Positions 17,658-26,328 of a DNA stretch of 64,000 nucleotides are shown piece by piece (the first letter of the stretch is position 1; every line of letters starts with the position of its first letter). Source of the DNA: DAIDKA01 sp036267975 (GTDB lineage Bacteria; Pseudomonadota; Gammaproteobacteria; Steroidobacterales; Steroidobacteraceae). The notes under the pieces were generated by a model. That model was not told where the DNA came from and did not search any database. It saw only the letters and a list, made by a program, of their open reading frames with translations. The stretch spans positions 1 to 64,000 of the forward strand of contig DATAVA010000020.1 in the NCBI GenBank assembly GCA_036267975.1, in the 5' to 3' direction. The translations under genes were made by a program, and so were the position numbers.

Positions 17658-17673
17658 GCGGGATGAAGCCCGC
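17658..17673 (-). terminator. Short hairpin after the acyl-CoA dehydrogenase gene
   Basis: Inverted repeat GCGGG (17658-17662) and CCCGC (17669-17673) with a 6-base loop. It lies about 40 bases downstream of the stop of the minus-strand acyl-CoA dehydrogenase gene. The T-tract on that strand is weak, so it is only a possible terminator. Confidence 0.35.
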
Positions 17674-17711
17674 ATTTTCGGCAACGATCTCAGTGTTGTT
17701 TGATCAACAGC

Positions 17712-19499
17712 TCAGATCAGCGCGGCGGGGACGCTGGCAACGCATTCCGAGCCGCTCACGACAATCTGTTTGTAGCCCGCCGCGCGCGGCAGCAGCTGCC
17801 CGACATAAGCGCGCGCCGTGGCGAGTTTCGCCGCGTTGAATTCATTCGCCGCCTGCGCGGCATCGGCGCTGACGAGTTTCGCGGCACGCGCCATCAGCCA
17901 GCCGCCCAACACAAATCCGCACATCATCAGGTACGGCACTGCGACGGCCAGCGCGCGATCAGGTTGCGTCGCGCCGAGGCTCAGCAGGCTCACTGTGGTT
18001 TCACGCAGGTCATGCACCGCGGCATGCACGACACTGCGCATCACCTGCAGATCACCAGTGCCCTCGGCGGCAATTTCCTGTTCGATCTGCGCCAGCAGCG
18101 TCATCATCGCCGCGCCCTGGTCGCGCGCGAGTTTGCGCCCGAGCAGATCATTGGCCTGAATACCCGTGGTGCCTTCGTAGATCGCGGTGATGCGTACATC
18201 GCGCAGCCACTGCGCGGCACCGGTTTCCTCGATGTATCCCATGCCGCCGTGGACCTGGATGCCGGTGCTGGCGAGCTCCACGCCGAACTCCGTGCACCAG
18301 CCCTTGACGATGGGGATGAGCAGATCGCCCTGGGCCTGGGCCTGTGCGCGCACGGCCGGATCGTCGTGCGCTTCGGCCAGATCCAGCTGCCGTGCCGCAT
18401 ACAGGGTCAGTGCGCGCATTGCTTCGGTGCCGGCCTTCATCTCCAGCAGCATGCGCTTCACGTCCGGGTGATGAATGATGGGTGCCGGAGCGCCCTTGGT
18501 CGCGGCGCTATTGCGTCCCTGCACCCGCGTGCGCGCATAGTCCGCGGCCTGCTGGAACGCGCGCTCGGCGACGGCGTAGCCTTGCAGGCCCACCGCCAGA
18601 CGCGCGACGTTCATCATGATGAACATGTATTCGAGCCCGCGATTGGCTTCACCGATGAGGTAGCCCACGGCGCCGTCGTGTTCGCCGAATGACATCACGC
18701 AGGTGGGACTGGCGTGAATGCCGAGCTTGTGCTCAATGGAGGCGCAACGCAGGTCATTGCGCGCGCCGAGTTCGCCGTTGTCGTGCACCAGGAACTTCGG
18801 CACCAGGAACAGCGAAATGCCGCGCACCCCTTCCGGCGCCCCCTCGATGCGAGCCAGCACCATGTGAATGATGTTGTCCGTCAGATCGTGCTCACCCCAG
18901 GTGATGAAGATCTTCTGACCGAACAGCCGGAATTCATCGACGGCCAGATCACCGCCCTGGGGCACGGCGCGGGTGCGGATCAGCGCCAGATCGGACCCGG
19001 CCTGCGGTTCGGTGAGCACCATCGTGCCGGTCCATTCGCCGGTCACCATATTCGGCAGAAAGCGTTCTTTGAGCGCCGCGGCGGCGGTGATTTCGAGGGC
19101 GTGAATGGCCCCGTAGGTCAGCATCGGGCACAGCTTGAAGGCGAGATTTGCGGAGGCCCAGGTCTCCTGCACGGCGGTCGCCAGCATCATCGGCGCGCCC
19201 TGACCGCCCAGGTGCGCCGGCGCCCGCAGCTGTTGCCAGCCGCCGGCGACGAACTGCTGATAGGCCTCGCGAAAGCCGCGGGCCGTGCGCACCCCCGCCT
19301 CGCTCCAGTGCGCCCCTTCCTGATCGCCGCTGCGATTGATGGGGTCGAGAACCCCCTCGGCGAACCGCGCCGACTCGCTCAGGACGGAATCGGCCAGATC
19401 GGCTGAATACTCGGCATGCGCGGGACAGCCCGCCAGCGGCTGCGGACCCAGCAGAACGTTCAGCACAAAGGACAGGTCCTTGAGCGGTGCGCGGTACAT
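17712..19499 (-). CDS. Acyl-CoA dehydrogenase
   Basis: A 595-residue flavin-dependent acyl-CoA dehydrogenase catalysing the first oxidation step of fatty acid beta-oxidation. Visible motifs are L-T-E-P-Q-A-G-S-D (substrate/FAD site), G-Q-K-I-F-I-T-W-G-E-H-D, the C-terminal signature Q-V-H-G-G-M-G-Y, and I-Y-E-G-T-T-G-I-Q, whose Glu is the probable catalytic base. It has the extended C-terminal domain of about 600-residue family members. The ATG at 19499 has AGAGGTGG upstream; the longer frame extends into the neighbouring LysR gene and is rejected. The LysR gene ends 16 bases upstream and may control it. Confidence 0.92.
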   Translation of the reverse strand: MYRAPLKDLSFVLNVLLGPQPLAGCPAHAEYSADLADSVLSESARFAEGVLDPINRSGDQEGAHWSEAGVRTARGFREAYQQFVAGGWQQLRAPAHLGGQGAPMMLATAVQETWASANLAFKLCPMLTYGAIHALEITAAAALKERFLPNMVTGEWTGTMVLTEPQAGSDLALIRTRAVPQGGDLAVDEFRLFGQKIFITWGEHDLTDNIIHMVLARIEGAPEGVRGISLFLVPKFLVHDNGELGARNDLRCASIEHKLGIHASPTCVMSFGEHDGAVGYLIGEANRGLEYMFIMMNVARLAVGLQGYAVAERAFQQAADYARTRVQGRNSAATKGAPAPIIHHPDVKRMLLEMKAGTEAMRALTLYAARQLDLAEAHDDPAVRAQAQAQGDLLIPIVKGWCTEFGVELASTGIQVHGGMGYIEETGAAQWLRDVRITAIYEGTTGIQANDLLGRKLARDQGAAMMTLLAQIEQEIAAEGTGDLQVMRSVVHAAVHDLRETTVSLLSLGATQPDRALAVAVPYLMMCGFVLGGWLMARAAKLVSADAAQAANEFNAAKLATARAYVGQLLPRAAGYKQIVVSGSECVASVPAALI

Positions 19500-19515
19500 C
19501 ACCCACCTCTTTCGG

Positions 19516-20436
19516 TCAGATCTGCGCCAGCGCCGGCACGACATTGGCGGCGAGAAAATCGACGAAGCACTGGACGCGGCTGTCGGCGCCCTGGGTCGCA
19601 GGGTACACCGCGTATAGAGGCATGATCTGCGGCAACTCCCAGTCAGGCAGCAGTAGCTTGAGCCGACCCGTTGCCAGCCCTTGCCGACACAGGAATTCGG
19701 GCAGCACGCCGATGCCGAGGCCGGCGGCCGTCGCCGCATGCAGCACGGCCGGATCATTCACTGCGAGCCGCGAGGTCACGCGGATTTCGGCGCGCATCGC
19801 GCCATGCACCACCGTCATGCGAAATTCGGGACCCTCGCCTTCCGGGGTGAGCAGGTCGTGCGAACGCAGGTCATCGGGCCGCTCGGGCGTGCCGCGCCGC
19901 TGCAGATACGCGGGGGTCGCGCACAGAATCGCGGGCGGTGAGCCCAGCAGCCAGTGCGCCATACCCGGCTCCTCCCCCGTGCCGGTACGGATGGCGACAT
20001 CAACGCCCTTGCCGGAGGCAAAATCCAGGCCGGCCCCCTGCGACTGCAGATTCACTTCCAGCGGGATGTTCGGAAAGCTTTCCATGAAACGCGGCACCAG
20101 GGGCGCCAGCAAAATCCGGCCATAGGTGGGATCCGCCGCGACCCGCAGCGGCCCGGTGGGTGGCGCGAACCAGCGTTTGATCTGCAGGCGCGCAGCGTCC
20201 GCCTCATCGGCAAGGCGCCGCGCGTTCGGGTAGATCAGCTGACCCGCCTCGGTCAAGGACAGACGGCGGGTGGTGCGGTTCAGGACCCTCACCCCGAGGG
20301 CGGTCTCGAGGTCCGCGACCGCGCGGCTGACCGCCGCCTTGGGCACTCCAAGAGCGCGCGCCGCCGCCGAGAAGCCATTCAGCTCGACGACTTTCGACAG
20401 CGTCGCCAGTTGGGCAGGTAACCAGAACAGGCTCAT
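19516..20436 (-). CDS. LysR-family transcriptional regulator
   Basis: A 306-residue LysR regulator. The helix-turn-helix lies in residues about 15-60 (G-F-S-A-A-A-R-A-L-G-V-P-K-A-A-V-S-R). The effector domain with P-L-R-V-A-A-D-P-T-Y follows, of the subgroup that includes DsdC/AaeR-like regulators with R-V-L-N-R-T-T-R-R. It sits on the same strand as the acyl-CoA dehydrogenase, 16 bases before it, and diverges from the DUF1993 gene. Target and inducer cannot be read from sequence. Confidence 0.9.
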   Translation of the reverse strand: MSLFWLPAQLATLSKVVELNGFSAAARALGVPKAAVSRAVADLETALGVRVLNRTTRRLSLTEAGQLIYPNARRLADEADAARLQIKRWFAPPTGPLRVAADPTYGRILLAPLVPRFMESFPNIPLEVNLQSQGAGLDFASGKGVDVAIRTGTGEEPGMAHWLLGSPPAILCATPAYLQRRGTPERPDDLRSHDLLTPEGEGPEFRMTVVHGAMRAEIRVTSRLAVNDPAVLHAATAAGLGIGVLPEFLCRQGLATGRLKLLLPDWELPQIMPLYAVYPATQGADSRVQCFVDFLAANVVPALAQI

Positions 20437-20560
20437 ATCAGTTCCAATTAGAGCTATTCAGGCCCATATTGTTTCACCATTGTGACATAAAAGTACAGGG
20501 AAACAGCGTGTAGAATCCGGCGCCTGCCGCTCACGCGAACCGATAACGAGGAGACCCCCG

Positions 20561-21067
20561 ATGCAGATTTCCGTGTACACCATGACGGTCGAAGCCTTCC
20601 TGCCGCTGCTCGCAAACCTGTCGAAACAGCTGGACAAGGCCACCGAATTCGCGACCGCCAAGAAGTTTGACAGCGCGGTGCTGGCCAATGCGCGCCTGGC
20701 GCCCGACATGTTTCCGCTGATCAAGCAGGTGCAGCTGACCACCGATTTTGCCAAGAGCGGCACCGCCCGCCTCGCCGGGATCGATCCGCCGAAGTTCGAG
20801 GACAACGAACAGACGCTCGCGGAGCTGCAGACCCGTATCAAGAAGACCATCGACTTCGTCTCGAGCGTGAAGGCCGACAGCTTCAAGGGCGCCGAGGACC
20901 GCGACATCGTGATCCCGATGCGCGACACGAAGCTGGAGTTCAAGGGTCTGAACTACCTGCGCAACTGGGTGCTGCCGAATTTCTATTTCCACGCCACGGC
21001 TGCCTATTCGATCCTGCGTCATAGCGGCGTCGAGGTCGGCAAGCGCGACTTCCTGCCCGCCATCTGA
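20561..21067 (+). CDS. DUF1993 family protein
   Basis: A 168-residue all-alpha protein of the DUF1993 family, which has a DinB-like four-helix bundle. Recognisable features are the start M-Q-I-S-V-Y-T-M-T-V, the segment A-R-L-A-P-D-M-F-P-L-I-K-Q-V-Q and the C-terminal F-Y-F-H-A-T-A-A-Y. A strong GAGGAG site lies 8 bases before the ATG. Function is unknown. It is divergent from the LysR gene across a 124-base spacer, so that regulator may act here. Confidence 0.88.
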   Translation: MQISVYTMTVEAFLPLLANLSKQLDKATEFATAKKFDSAVLANARLAPDMFPLIKQVQLTTDFAKSGTARLAGIDPPKFEDNEQTLAELQTRIKKTIDFVSSVKADSFKGAEDRDIVIPMRDTKLEFKGLNYLRNWVLPNFYFHATAAYSILRHSGVEVGKRDFLPAI

Positions 21068-21075
21068 GTTCGAAG

Positions 21076-21121
21076 GCGGCTCACCTGCGGGTGGGCCGCT
21101 CGCCAGGCCTACATGGCCTGG
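21076..21121 (+). terminator. Tandem hairpins after the DUF1993 gene
   Basis: Two stem-loops follow the stop at 21067. The first pairs GCGGCTCACC (21076-21085) with a complementary arm at 21089-21099 (one G-T pair). The second pairs CCAGGCC (21103-21109) with GGCCTGG (21115-21121). There is no strong T-tract. Position and stem strength suggest termination. Confidence 0.5.
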
Positions 21122-21260
21122 TTCATCCATCTCGCCGCTATCGCAATTCTGTCATCAGGCGCTAGCGCCGCTCCCTCGTTGCGCCCTTGCCGGATGAATT
21201 CAGGCTGCCGTAGCAGCGCGGCGGGGAACTTACCGGGGCCTACACGCTCAGAAAGCGTGC

Positions 21261-21878
21261 ATGTCACAATCGACAAGGCAGCGCTATGTCGCCATCGTCA
21301 TTGTAGGTGCGCTGCACATTTTGATCTTGGAGGTATTGATTCACGCACCGCGATCGCAGCGAGTCCCACCCGAAGATACGGTTTGGTCCACCCTGTTTTT
21401 TGTACCAGCCGCAATGCTTACCCGGCCAGTCAAGTCAGAGTCGCCGCATGCCGCCGCGGCGGCGCCGCGCCGATTGCCGGCACCCGCCGCCGAGGTGGCG
21501 CAAGCAATCACGATGGCTCCCGAGGCGACTCCTGCGCGGACCTCGATTGACTGGATGTCGGCACTGCAGCGCACGGCAGCCGACATGGCGTCACAGGGCG
21601 GCAGTGGCGATGCGGCCTTCAGCACGCCGCCACCCTCAAGTTCGCTTTGGGTGACTCACCATCACGCCTATGGCGAACAATACCAGCTGCAGACCGGGGA
21701 GACCGTGGTGTGGGTGAGCGACCATTGCTTCGTGATGTCGGAGCCGCAGCTGGCAGGTACGCCGAATGCATTTGCGCATGCGGCCTTGACGCACACGCAG
21801 TGCGAGCGCAATCCGGACGCAAAGGCAGATCTGTTCAAAGAGCTGCCCGCCTACAAGAAACATAACGAGGCGCCGTGA
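21261..21878 (+). CDS. Uncharacterised single-pass membrane/periplasmic protein
   Basis: A 205-residue protein I do not recognise. It has a short basic N-terminus, one membrane segment (about residues 9-27, V-A-I-V-I-V-G-A-L-H-I-L-I-L-E), and an Ala/Pro-rich linker (residues 60-95) reminiscent of TonB-like stalks. A small C-terminal domain follows with H-H-H, two cysteines (S-D-H-C-F and H-T-Q-C-E) and mixed charge. The pair of cysteines could form a periplasmic disulfide. There is no operon partner. Confidence 0.6.
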   Translation: MSQSTRQRYVAIVIVGALHILILEVLIHAPRSQRVPPEDTVWSTLFFVPAAMLTRPVKSESPHAAAAAPRRLPAPAAEVAQAITMAPEATPARTSIDWMSALQRTAADMASQGGSGDAAFSTPPPSSSLWVTHHHAYGEQYQLQTGETVVWVSDHCFVMSEPQLAGTPNAFAHAALTHTQCERNPDAKADLFKELPAYKKHNEAP

Positions 21879-21910
21879 AATGCAATTGCACACCCGAGCG
21901 GTGGCGATGA

Positions 21911-21940
21911 CATAAGTCCGTGCACCCCACGGAACTTATG
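21911..21940. repeat. Inverted repeat in the 21.9 kb spacer
   Basis: CATAAGTCCGTG (21911-21922) is mirrored by CACGGAACTTATG (21928-21940) with one bulged base. It lies between two plus-strand genes and could be a factor-independent terminator without T-tract or an operator. Otherwise I see nothing in this 182-base spacer. Confidence 0.4.
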
Positions 21941-22060
21941 ACAAGCGCGGTGCGCGCATCACTCATCACGCTGCGATTCGCATCGCAGAACGCGAGCGCG
22001 GTCACGGTGTCGCAACGTAGAGACTGCCACCCTTAGCGCCATACATCGGGGTGCTGCGAC

Positions 22061-23500
22061 TTGCCGAACGCCAATCAGAATACCGCCGTGCGCCAGGAAA
22101 CCGAGGCGCCAGTTGAGACGGCCGAAATGCTGGGCGCGCAGGTATTGGCCTTGCTGCCCGCGCTGCGCGTGCATTCCGTTTCTCTGTTTGATGCCAAGGG
22201 CGATGTTCAATGGCTGAGCGAAGGCGCGCTCGGGCCCGATGAACAGGGCGTGGTGGAAGAGGCGATTGCCACGTTGTCCGCGGCCACCTCGCGCGCGCAC
22301 CTGGAGGCATCTCTGCCCGACGGTCGCGCGGCGCTCTTTTTGGCGATTCGTACGCCGCGCGCGACGCTTGCCGGCGTGATCATGCTGCTGCTGGATGCAA
22401 AGCTGCTCAGCTCCGGCAATCTCGCGGCGCGCATTCTGACCACGGGCATGCGCTCGGTGTTGCAGAAGATCGCGATGCTGCTGGTGCCACCGCCACCCCT
22501 CGCGGCGACCGCTACTTTCGCGGGCATCAGAACATTTACGAGCGGCACGCTGCCGGTGGAATTATCCAAGGTTCCCGGCGCCGGGCTCGGCGATACGGCG
22601 AACTGGCGCCCGCCCTTACCGCCGCAAGCCGCCGAACCGGAGGCGGCGCTGGCGTTGCAGATTCTGGAACCGGCGGGCAGCGCAACACCGGTCGCGAACG
22701 ACTTACTGACGTGGGACGCACCTGAAATCGCCGAGTCAGTCGAAGTCGCCTTTGACGCTGAGATGAAGATACCCCAGAGCACGGACGAGGTGCAGGCACT
22801 GCAAAGCCCGGCCACCACCAATCCGTCCAATGACACGGACGCACCGCCCCTGCGTCTGCGGGAACTGATCCGCCTGCGGGCCGGCGGGCGCACCCGTCGC
22901 TTCCAGGTCGTGCCGATGGCCGATCAGCAGCGCGGGGATGCGCTGGCCACTCTCAACCAGTTGCTGACGTGGCTGCGGCACAATCCGCAAGTACTGCAGG
23001 GGGATCCGCTGAGCTTCATGATCGGCGTTTCGGCGCGGGCGCTGGGCGATCCGCAACTGCCCGCAGCGCTGGCACGCGCGCTGGCGTCCGCTGCGCTCGA
23101 GCCTGGCATGATCGGTTTTGAATTGCGGGAAGCCGCGTGCGTCAGCCATTACGCACTGGCTGAACAGTTCATCGCGCAATGCGAGCAGTCGCGCTGCTTC
23201 GTCGTCATCGATGATTTCACCTTCAACACCGCGATGGTCGAACTGCTGCGCTCGAGCGCGGTACGGCTGTTGAAGGTCGACGCGCGGCTGGTCACCGCGG
23301 CGCTGCGCGACAAGCTTTCCCAGGCGCGTGTCGTCGCCATCGCGCAGGCCGCGAAGGTCCTCGGCACACTCTGCGCCGCGAAGTACGTCGACTCCAAATC
23401 CGGCCGCAGCTGGCTCGCCGCGGTGGGTTTTGATTTCAACCAGTCATCGACGACCGAGCCGCTGCAGCGGCTGAGCGAGCCCGTCAGAATCGCAGGCTGA
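22061..23500 (+). CDS. Degenerate EAL-domain protein
   Basis: A 479-residue protein. The N-terminal third (residues 20-150) looks like a compact sensory domain (V-H-S-V-S-L-F-D-A-K-G-D-V-Q-W-L) followed by a Pro/Ala-rich linker. The C-terminal 200 residues align by eye with the EAL phosphodiesterase fold, but the catalytic landmarks are changed: F-E-L-R-E stands where E-A-L/F-E-I-T-E is expected, I-D-D-F-T-F-N for D-D-F-G-T-G, and A-K-Y-V-D for A-E-G-V-E. It is probably inactive as a c-di-GMP phosphodiesterase and may bind c-di-GMP or a protein. The start is TTG 22061 with weak signals; a downstream ATG at codon 23 is possible. Its 3' end overlaps the convergent kinase gene by 17 bases. Confidence 0.65.
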   Translation: MPNANQNTAVRQETEAPVETAEMLGAQVLALLPALRVHSVSLFDAKGDVQWLSEGALGPDEQGVVEEAIATLSAATSRAHLEASLPDGRAALFLAIRTPRATLAGVIMLLLDAKLLSSGNLAARILTTGMRSVLQKIAMLLVPPPPLAATATFAGIRTFTSGTLPVELSKVPGAGLGDTANWRPPLPPQAAEPEAALALQILEPAGSATPVANDLLTWDAPEIAESVEVAFDAEMKIPQSTDEVQALQSPATTNPSNDTDAPPLRLRELIRLRAGGRTRRFQVVPMADQQRGDALATLNQLLTWLRHNPQVLQGDPLSFMIGVSARALGDPQLPAALARALASAALEPGMIGFELREAACVSHYALAEQFIAQCEQSRCFVVIDDFTFNTAMVELLRSSAVRLLKVDARLVTAALRDKLSQARVVAIAQAAKVLGTLCAAKYVDSKSGRSWLAAVGFDFNQSSTTEPLQRLSEPVRIAG

Positions 23501-24833
23501 TGGTCGCTCCCCCGCCGGGGGTCTGCGCGGCATCAACGCTCGCTCCGTGAGCAGTGGCGACCTGGCGAACGAGCGTCAATCCGACACCGCTGCCCTGGCG
23601 CTTGGTCGTGAAGAACGGCACGAATATCCGATCGCGTTGATCGCTCGAGATGCCAGGACCATTGTCGGCCACCGCGATGACCACGCGGCCGCCGGAATCG
23701 CGTCGCGCCGACAGTGCGATCTGGCCGGCCGACACATCCGACAGCGCCTCGATCGCGTTGCGCACGAGATTGATGAGGGCCTGATCGAGCAGGTCGGCAT
23801 CCGCGGCCAGTTCGAGCGTTTGCGGCTCCACGCTCATGGTCATCTGGATGTCGTTGGCTGCGAGCTCGGTGGCGAGCAGGCGATGAATGCGCGCGAAGAC
23901 CCGCTGGATTGTTGCGATCTGCATCTGCGTCGCCAGTGGCTTCGTGAGCCGCCGATGATTCTGCACGAAATGCAGCAGCCCCTCGCTGCGCCGTGCGACG
24001 GTCTCCAGTGCGTCGCGCGCGTCGGTCAATGCTGTGATCCGGGCATCGTCCGCCGACGTTTGACTGAGCACATCGCGCACCAGGTCACGTGCCGTGGCCG
24101 CCAGCGACGAGACGGGCGTGAGGGAATTCATCACCTCGTGGGCCATGACCCGAACGACCGTCTGCCACGCGGCCATCTCCTGCGCGCTCATCTCGTTTTC
24201 GATATTCTGCAAGGAGATCAGGCGTCGGCGCAGCCCGCCCAGCGCTACGTCGGTGGCCGCAGCCTTCAGTTGCAAGGTGCCGGAGCCGCGCTCCATCTTG
24301 ATTAACGCGCTGGTTCCCGGACGTAGGGAGTCGATGCCCACCGCGAAGGCCTCCCCGAATTGCGTGAACTGCGCGACCTGCGAGAGCGCGGTTTCAAACA
24401 GGCGCCGCGCCGCCATGTTCAGAAGCTGCACCCGGCCGATCTCGTCCACGGAAATCAGGGCCACGGGCACGTGCGCGATGAGCGTCTGAAGGTAGCGCGA
24501 CTGCGCTTCACGCTCCGCGCGGCCGGTGCGCAATAGATCCAGAACGTGCGCCATGGCGGCGCCAAGCTCCCGGTGGGCGCTGTCGCCGGCAAGCCCCGAA
24601 AAGCTCTGGGACGTGTCATCAAATGAAATGGCATCGAGAAATCTGGCCACTTCACGACCGGATTGCGTAGCGAAGCGCATCAACAGCGTCACCTGGACCA
24701 GCGCCGCGGCAACGCACAGCGCGATGGGCACGTACCATTGGGTGCGCACCAGCATCTGCGCGATCGCGATGATCGTGACGGACAGTGCCGCGGTGCGCAG
24801 CGCGATTCCGGCGCGAAAGCGGCTAAAGCCCAT
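23484..24833 (-). CDS. NtrY-like membrane sensor histidine kinase
   Basis: A 449-residue kinase with two N-terminal membrane helices (about residues 10-27 and 33-52) and almost no periplasmic loop. A HAMP/linker region is followed by a PAS-like segment (P-V-A-L-I-S-V-D-E-I-G-R-V), then the phospho-acceptor H232 in V-M-A-H-E-V-M-N-S-L-T-P. The ATPase boxes are N-L-V-R-N-A-I-E-A-L, D-N-G-P-G-I and G-S-G-V-G-L. The start at 24833 overlaps the response-regulator gene by 11 bases with AAGGAG just upstream, so the two are coupled. The short loop suggests a membrane or cytoplasmic signal. Confidence 0.92.
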   Translation of the reverse strand: MGFSRFRAGIALRTAALSVTIIAIAQMLVRTQWYVPIALCVAAALVQVTLLMRFATQSGREVARFLDAISFDDTSQSFSGLAGDSAHRELGAAMAHVLDLLRTGRAEREAQSRYLQTLIAHVPVALISVDEIGRVQLLNMAARRLFETALSQVAQFTQFGEAFAVGIDSLRPGTSALIKMERGSGTLQLKAAATDVALGGLRRRLISLQNIENEMSAQEMAAWQTVVRVMAHEVMNSLTPVSSLAATARDLVRDVLSQTSADDARITALTDARDALETVARRSEGLLHFVQNHRRLTKPLATQMQIATIQRVFARIHRLLATELAANDIQMTMSVEPQTLELAADADLLDQALINLVRNAIEALSDVSAGQIALSARRDSGGRVVIAVADNGPGISSDQRDRIFVPFFTTKRQGSGVGLTLVRQVATAHGASVDAAQTPGGGATISLRF

Positions 24834-26199
24834 ACTTCTCCTTGCGCCGATACAAGGAGGTGCGGGTAAGGCCAAGCGCCTGCGCGGCGCGACTGACGTT
24901 GCCCTGATGTTTCTCGAGTGCCCGGGCGATGGCGCTCTTTTCCACGACATCAAGCGTGGAGACATCCGCCTCGGACGCAGCCACTGGCCGCACCGTGGCG
25001 AGCGAGAAGTCCGCGGTCTCGAACACGATCCCCTCGCTGAAGATCACCGCCCGCTCGACCGCGTGGCGTAGTGCACGCACATTGCCGGGCCACGCATGGG
25101 CCGTCAGATCCGACAGCGCGGCCGCGCTCAGCCGCTTGGCGGGGAAGTTGTATTTCTGCGCATACAGGGCGATGAAATGCTCGAGCAGCAGCGGGATGTC
25201 CTCGCGCCGCTCGCGCAATGGCGGCAGGAGGATTTCGACGGTATTGATCCGGTACAGCAGGTCCTCCCGGAAACGGTTGGTGTCGGCCAGCTGCTCGGGC
25301 GCGAGATTGGTCGCACAAACGAGCCGCACGTCGATAGGCTCGGCCTTGTTGGCGCCGACGGGTATGACCTCGTGCCGCTCCAGTGCTGTGAGCAGCTTGC
25401 TTTGCAGGTGAAGCGGTAGGTTGCCGATCTCATCGAGAAACAGCGTGCCGCCGGCGGCTGCGCGGAACAGGCCGATGCGATCCTCCTTGGCGTCGGTAAA
25501 GGCACCGCGGCGGTGCCCGAATAGTTCGCTTTCGAAAAGCTGCGGCGACAAGGCGCCCACATCCACGCGCAGGAAGACTTCCCGGGCGCGACCCGAGTGT
25601 CGATGAATCTCACGGGCGACCAACTCCTTGCCCGTACCGTTCTCGCCCAGGATCAGCACATTGGCGTCGGTGGGCGCGGCGCGGCGGATCGAGTCGAACA
25701 CCCGCAGCGTGGCCGATGACGTGCCGATCATCCCGGATTCAATGTGGCTGGCGGCCGCCAGGCCGCGATTGCGGCTGCGCAGTTCCGCCGCCTCGACGCG
25801 CGAGTGCCGCAGATTGACCGCCGCCAGCAGCGTCGCCAACAGTCGCTCGTTTTCCCACGGTTTGGTGACGAAGTCTGCGGCCCCCTGCTTCATGGCCTGA
25901 ACCGCCAGTTCGACACCGCTGTGGGCGGTGACGAACACCACGACCGCCTGCGGGTCGATCGCCAACACTTCCGCCAGCCACTTCAGGCCCTCGGCACCGT
26001 CGTCGGCGCCCGCAGCAAAGTTCATATCCAGCAGCAGCACATCGAAGCCGTTCTGGCGCACCCGCTCCGGCAGGGACGCCGGGTCGTGCGAGGTCTGAAC
26101 GGAGACGAAATGGCGCTTTAACAGCAGCCGGGCTGCCTGGAGAATGTCCTCCTCGTCATCGACGACGAGAATGCGTGCGAGACTGGCGGCGCTGGGCAT
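24823..26199 (-). CDS. NtrC-family sigma-54-dependent response regulator
   Basis: A 458-residue activator. The receiver domain has phospho-acceptor D58 (V-L-L-L-D-M-N). An AAA+ domain follows with Walker A G-E-N-G-T-G-K-E, sigma-54 contact loop G-A-F-T-D-A (the common form is G-A-F-T-G-A) and F-L-D-E-I-G-N-L. A Fis-type helix-turn-helix closes the protein (H-Q-G-N-V-S-R-A-A-Q-A-L-G-L-T-R-T-S-L-Y-R). The ATG at 26199 is the first that fits the receiver fold. It is divergent from the MacB-like operon, whose promoter has a -24/-12 sequence, and is the natural activator of it. Confidence 0.94.
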   Translation of the reverse strand: MPSAASLARILVVDDEEDILQAARLLLKRHFVSVQTSHDPASLPERVRQNGFDVLLLDMNFAAGADDGAEGLKWLAEVLAIDPQAVVVFVTAHSGVELAVQAMKQGAADFVTKPWENERLLATLLAAVNLRHSRVEAAELRSRNRGLAAASHIESGMIGTSSATLRVFDSIRRAAPTDANVLILGENGTGKELVAREIHRHSGRAREVFLRVDVGALSPQLFESELFGHRRGAFTDAKEDRIGLFRAAAGGTLFLDEIGNLPLHLQSKLLTALERHEVIPVGANKAEPIDVRLVCATNLAPEQLADTNRFREDLLYRINTVEILLPPLRERREDIPLLLEHFIALYAQKYNFPAKRLSAAALSDLTAHAWPGNVRALRHAVERAVIFSEGIVFETADFSLATVRPVAASEADVSTLDVVEKSAIARALEKHQGNVSRAAQALGLTRTSLYRRKEKYGL

Positions 26200-26203
26200 C
26201 GGG

Positions 26204-26267
26204 TGTCCGAATATGAACAGATGTCCGCTTCCTTGTACGCCAGCGGACACTTCGATTCCAGCGGACC
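26204..26267. promoter_or_regulatory. Symmetric TGTCCG/CGGACA sites upstream of efflux operon
   Basis: Four half-sites are arranged symmetrically: TGTCCG at 26204-26209 and 26222-26227, CGGACA at 26244-26249 and CGGACC at 26262-26267. Direct copies are 18 bases apart on each side. The inner pair extends to TGTCCGCT / AGCGGACA with a 12-base spacer. They lie 35-100 bases upstream of the predicted sigma-54 promoter, so they are good candidates for binding sites of the adjacent NtrC-like regulator. A further CGGACA lies at 26324-26329, at the predicted transcription start. Confidence 0.7.
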
Positions 26268-26300
26268 ACTGTAACCAATTGAAATAACTGGAACTTAACG

Positions 26301-26317
26301 CTGGCACGTGGCTTGCG
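26301..26317 (+). promoter_or_regulatory. Predicted sigma-54 (-24/-12) promoter of MacB-like efflux operon
   Basis: CTGGCACGTGGCTTGCG matches the -24/-12 consensus almost perfectly: TGGCACG with GG at 26303-26304, then TTGC with GC at 26315-26316, exactly 10 bases between them. Transcription should begin near 26328. This is next to the ATG at 26329, so the message may be leaderless, or translation may begin at the in-frame ATG 26359. Confidence 0.85.
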
Positions 26318-26328
26318 TGTAATCGGAC

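Noticed and set aside
18949..19506. Alternative reading frames within the acyl-CoA dehydrogenase gene
   Set aside because: The 595-residue frame carries all acyl-CoA dehydrogenase motifs without interruption; the others are shadows.
21113..21550. 145-codon plus-strand frame after DUF1993
   Set aside because: It overlaps hairpins and the better-supported 21261-21878 gene and has no ribosome site or motif.
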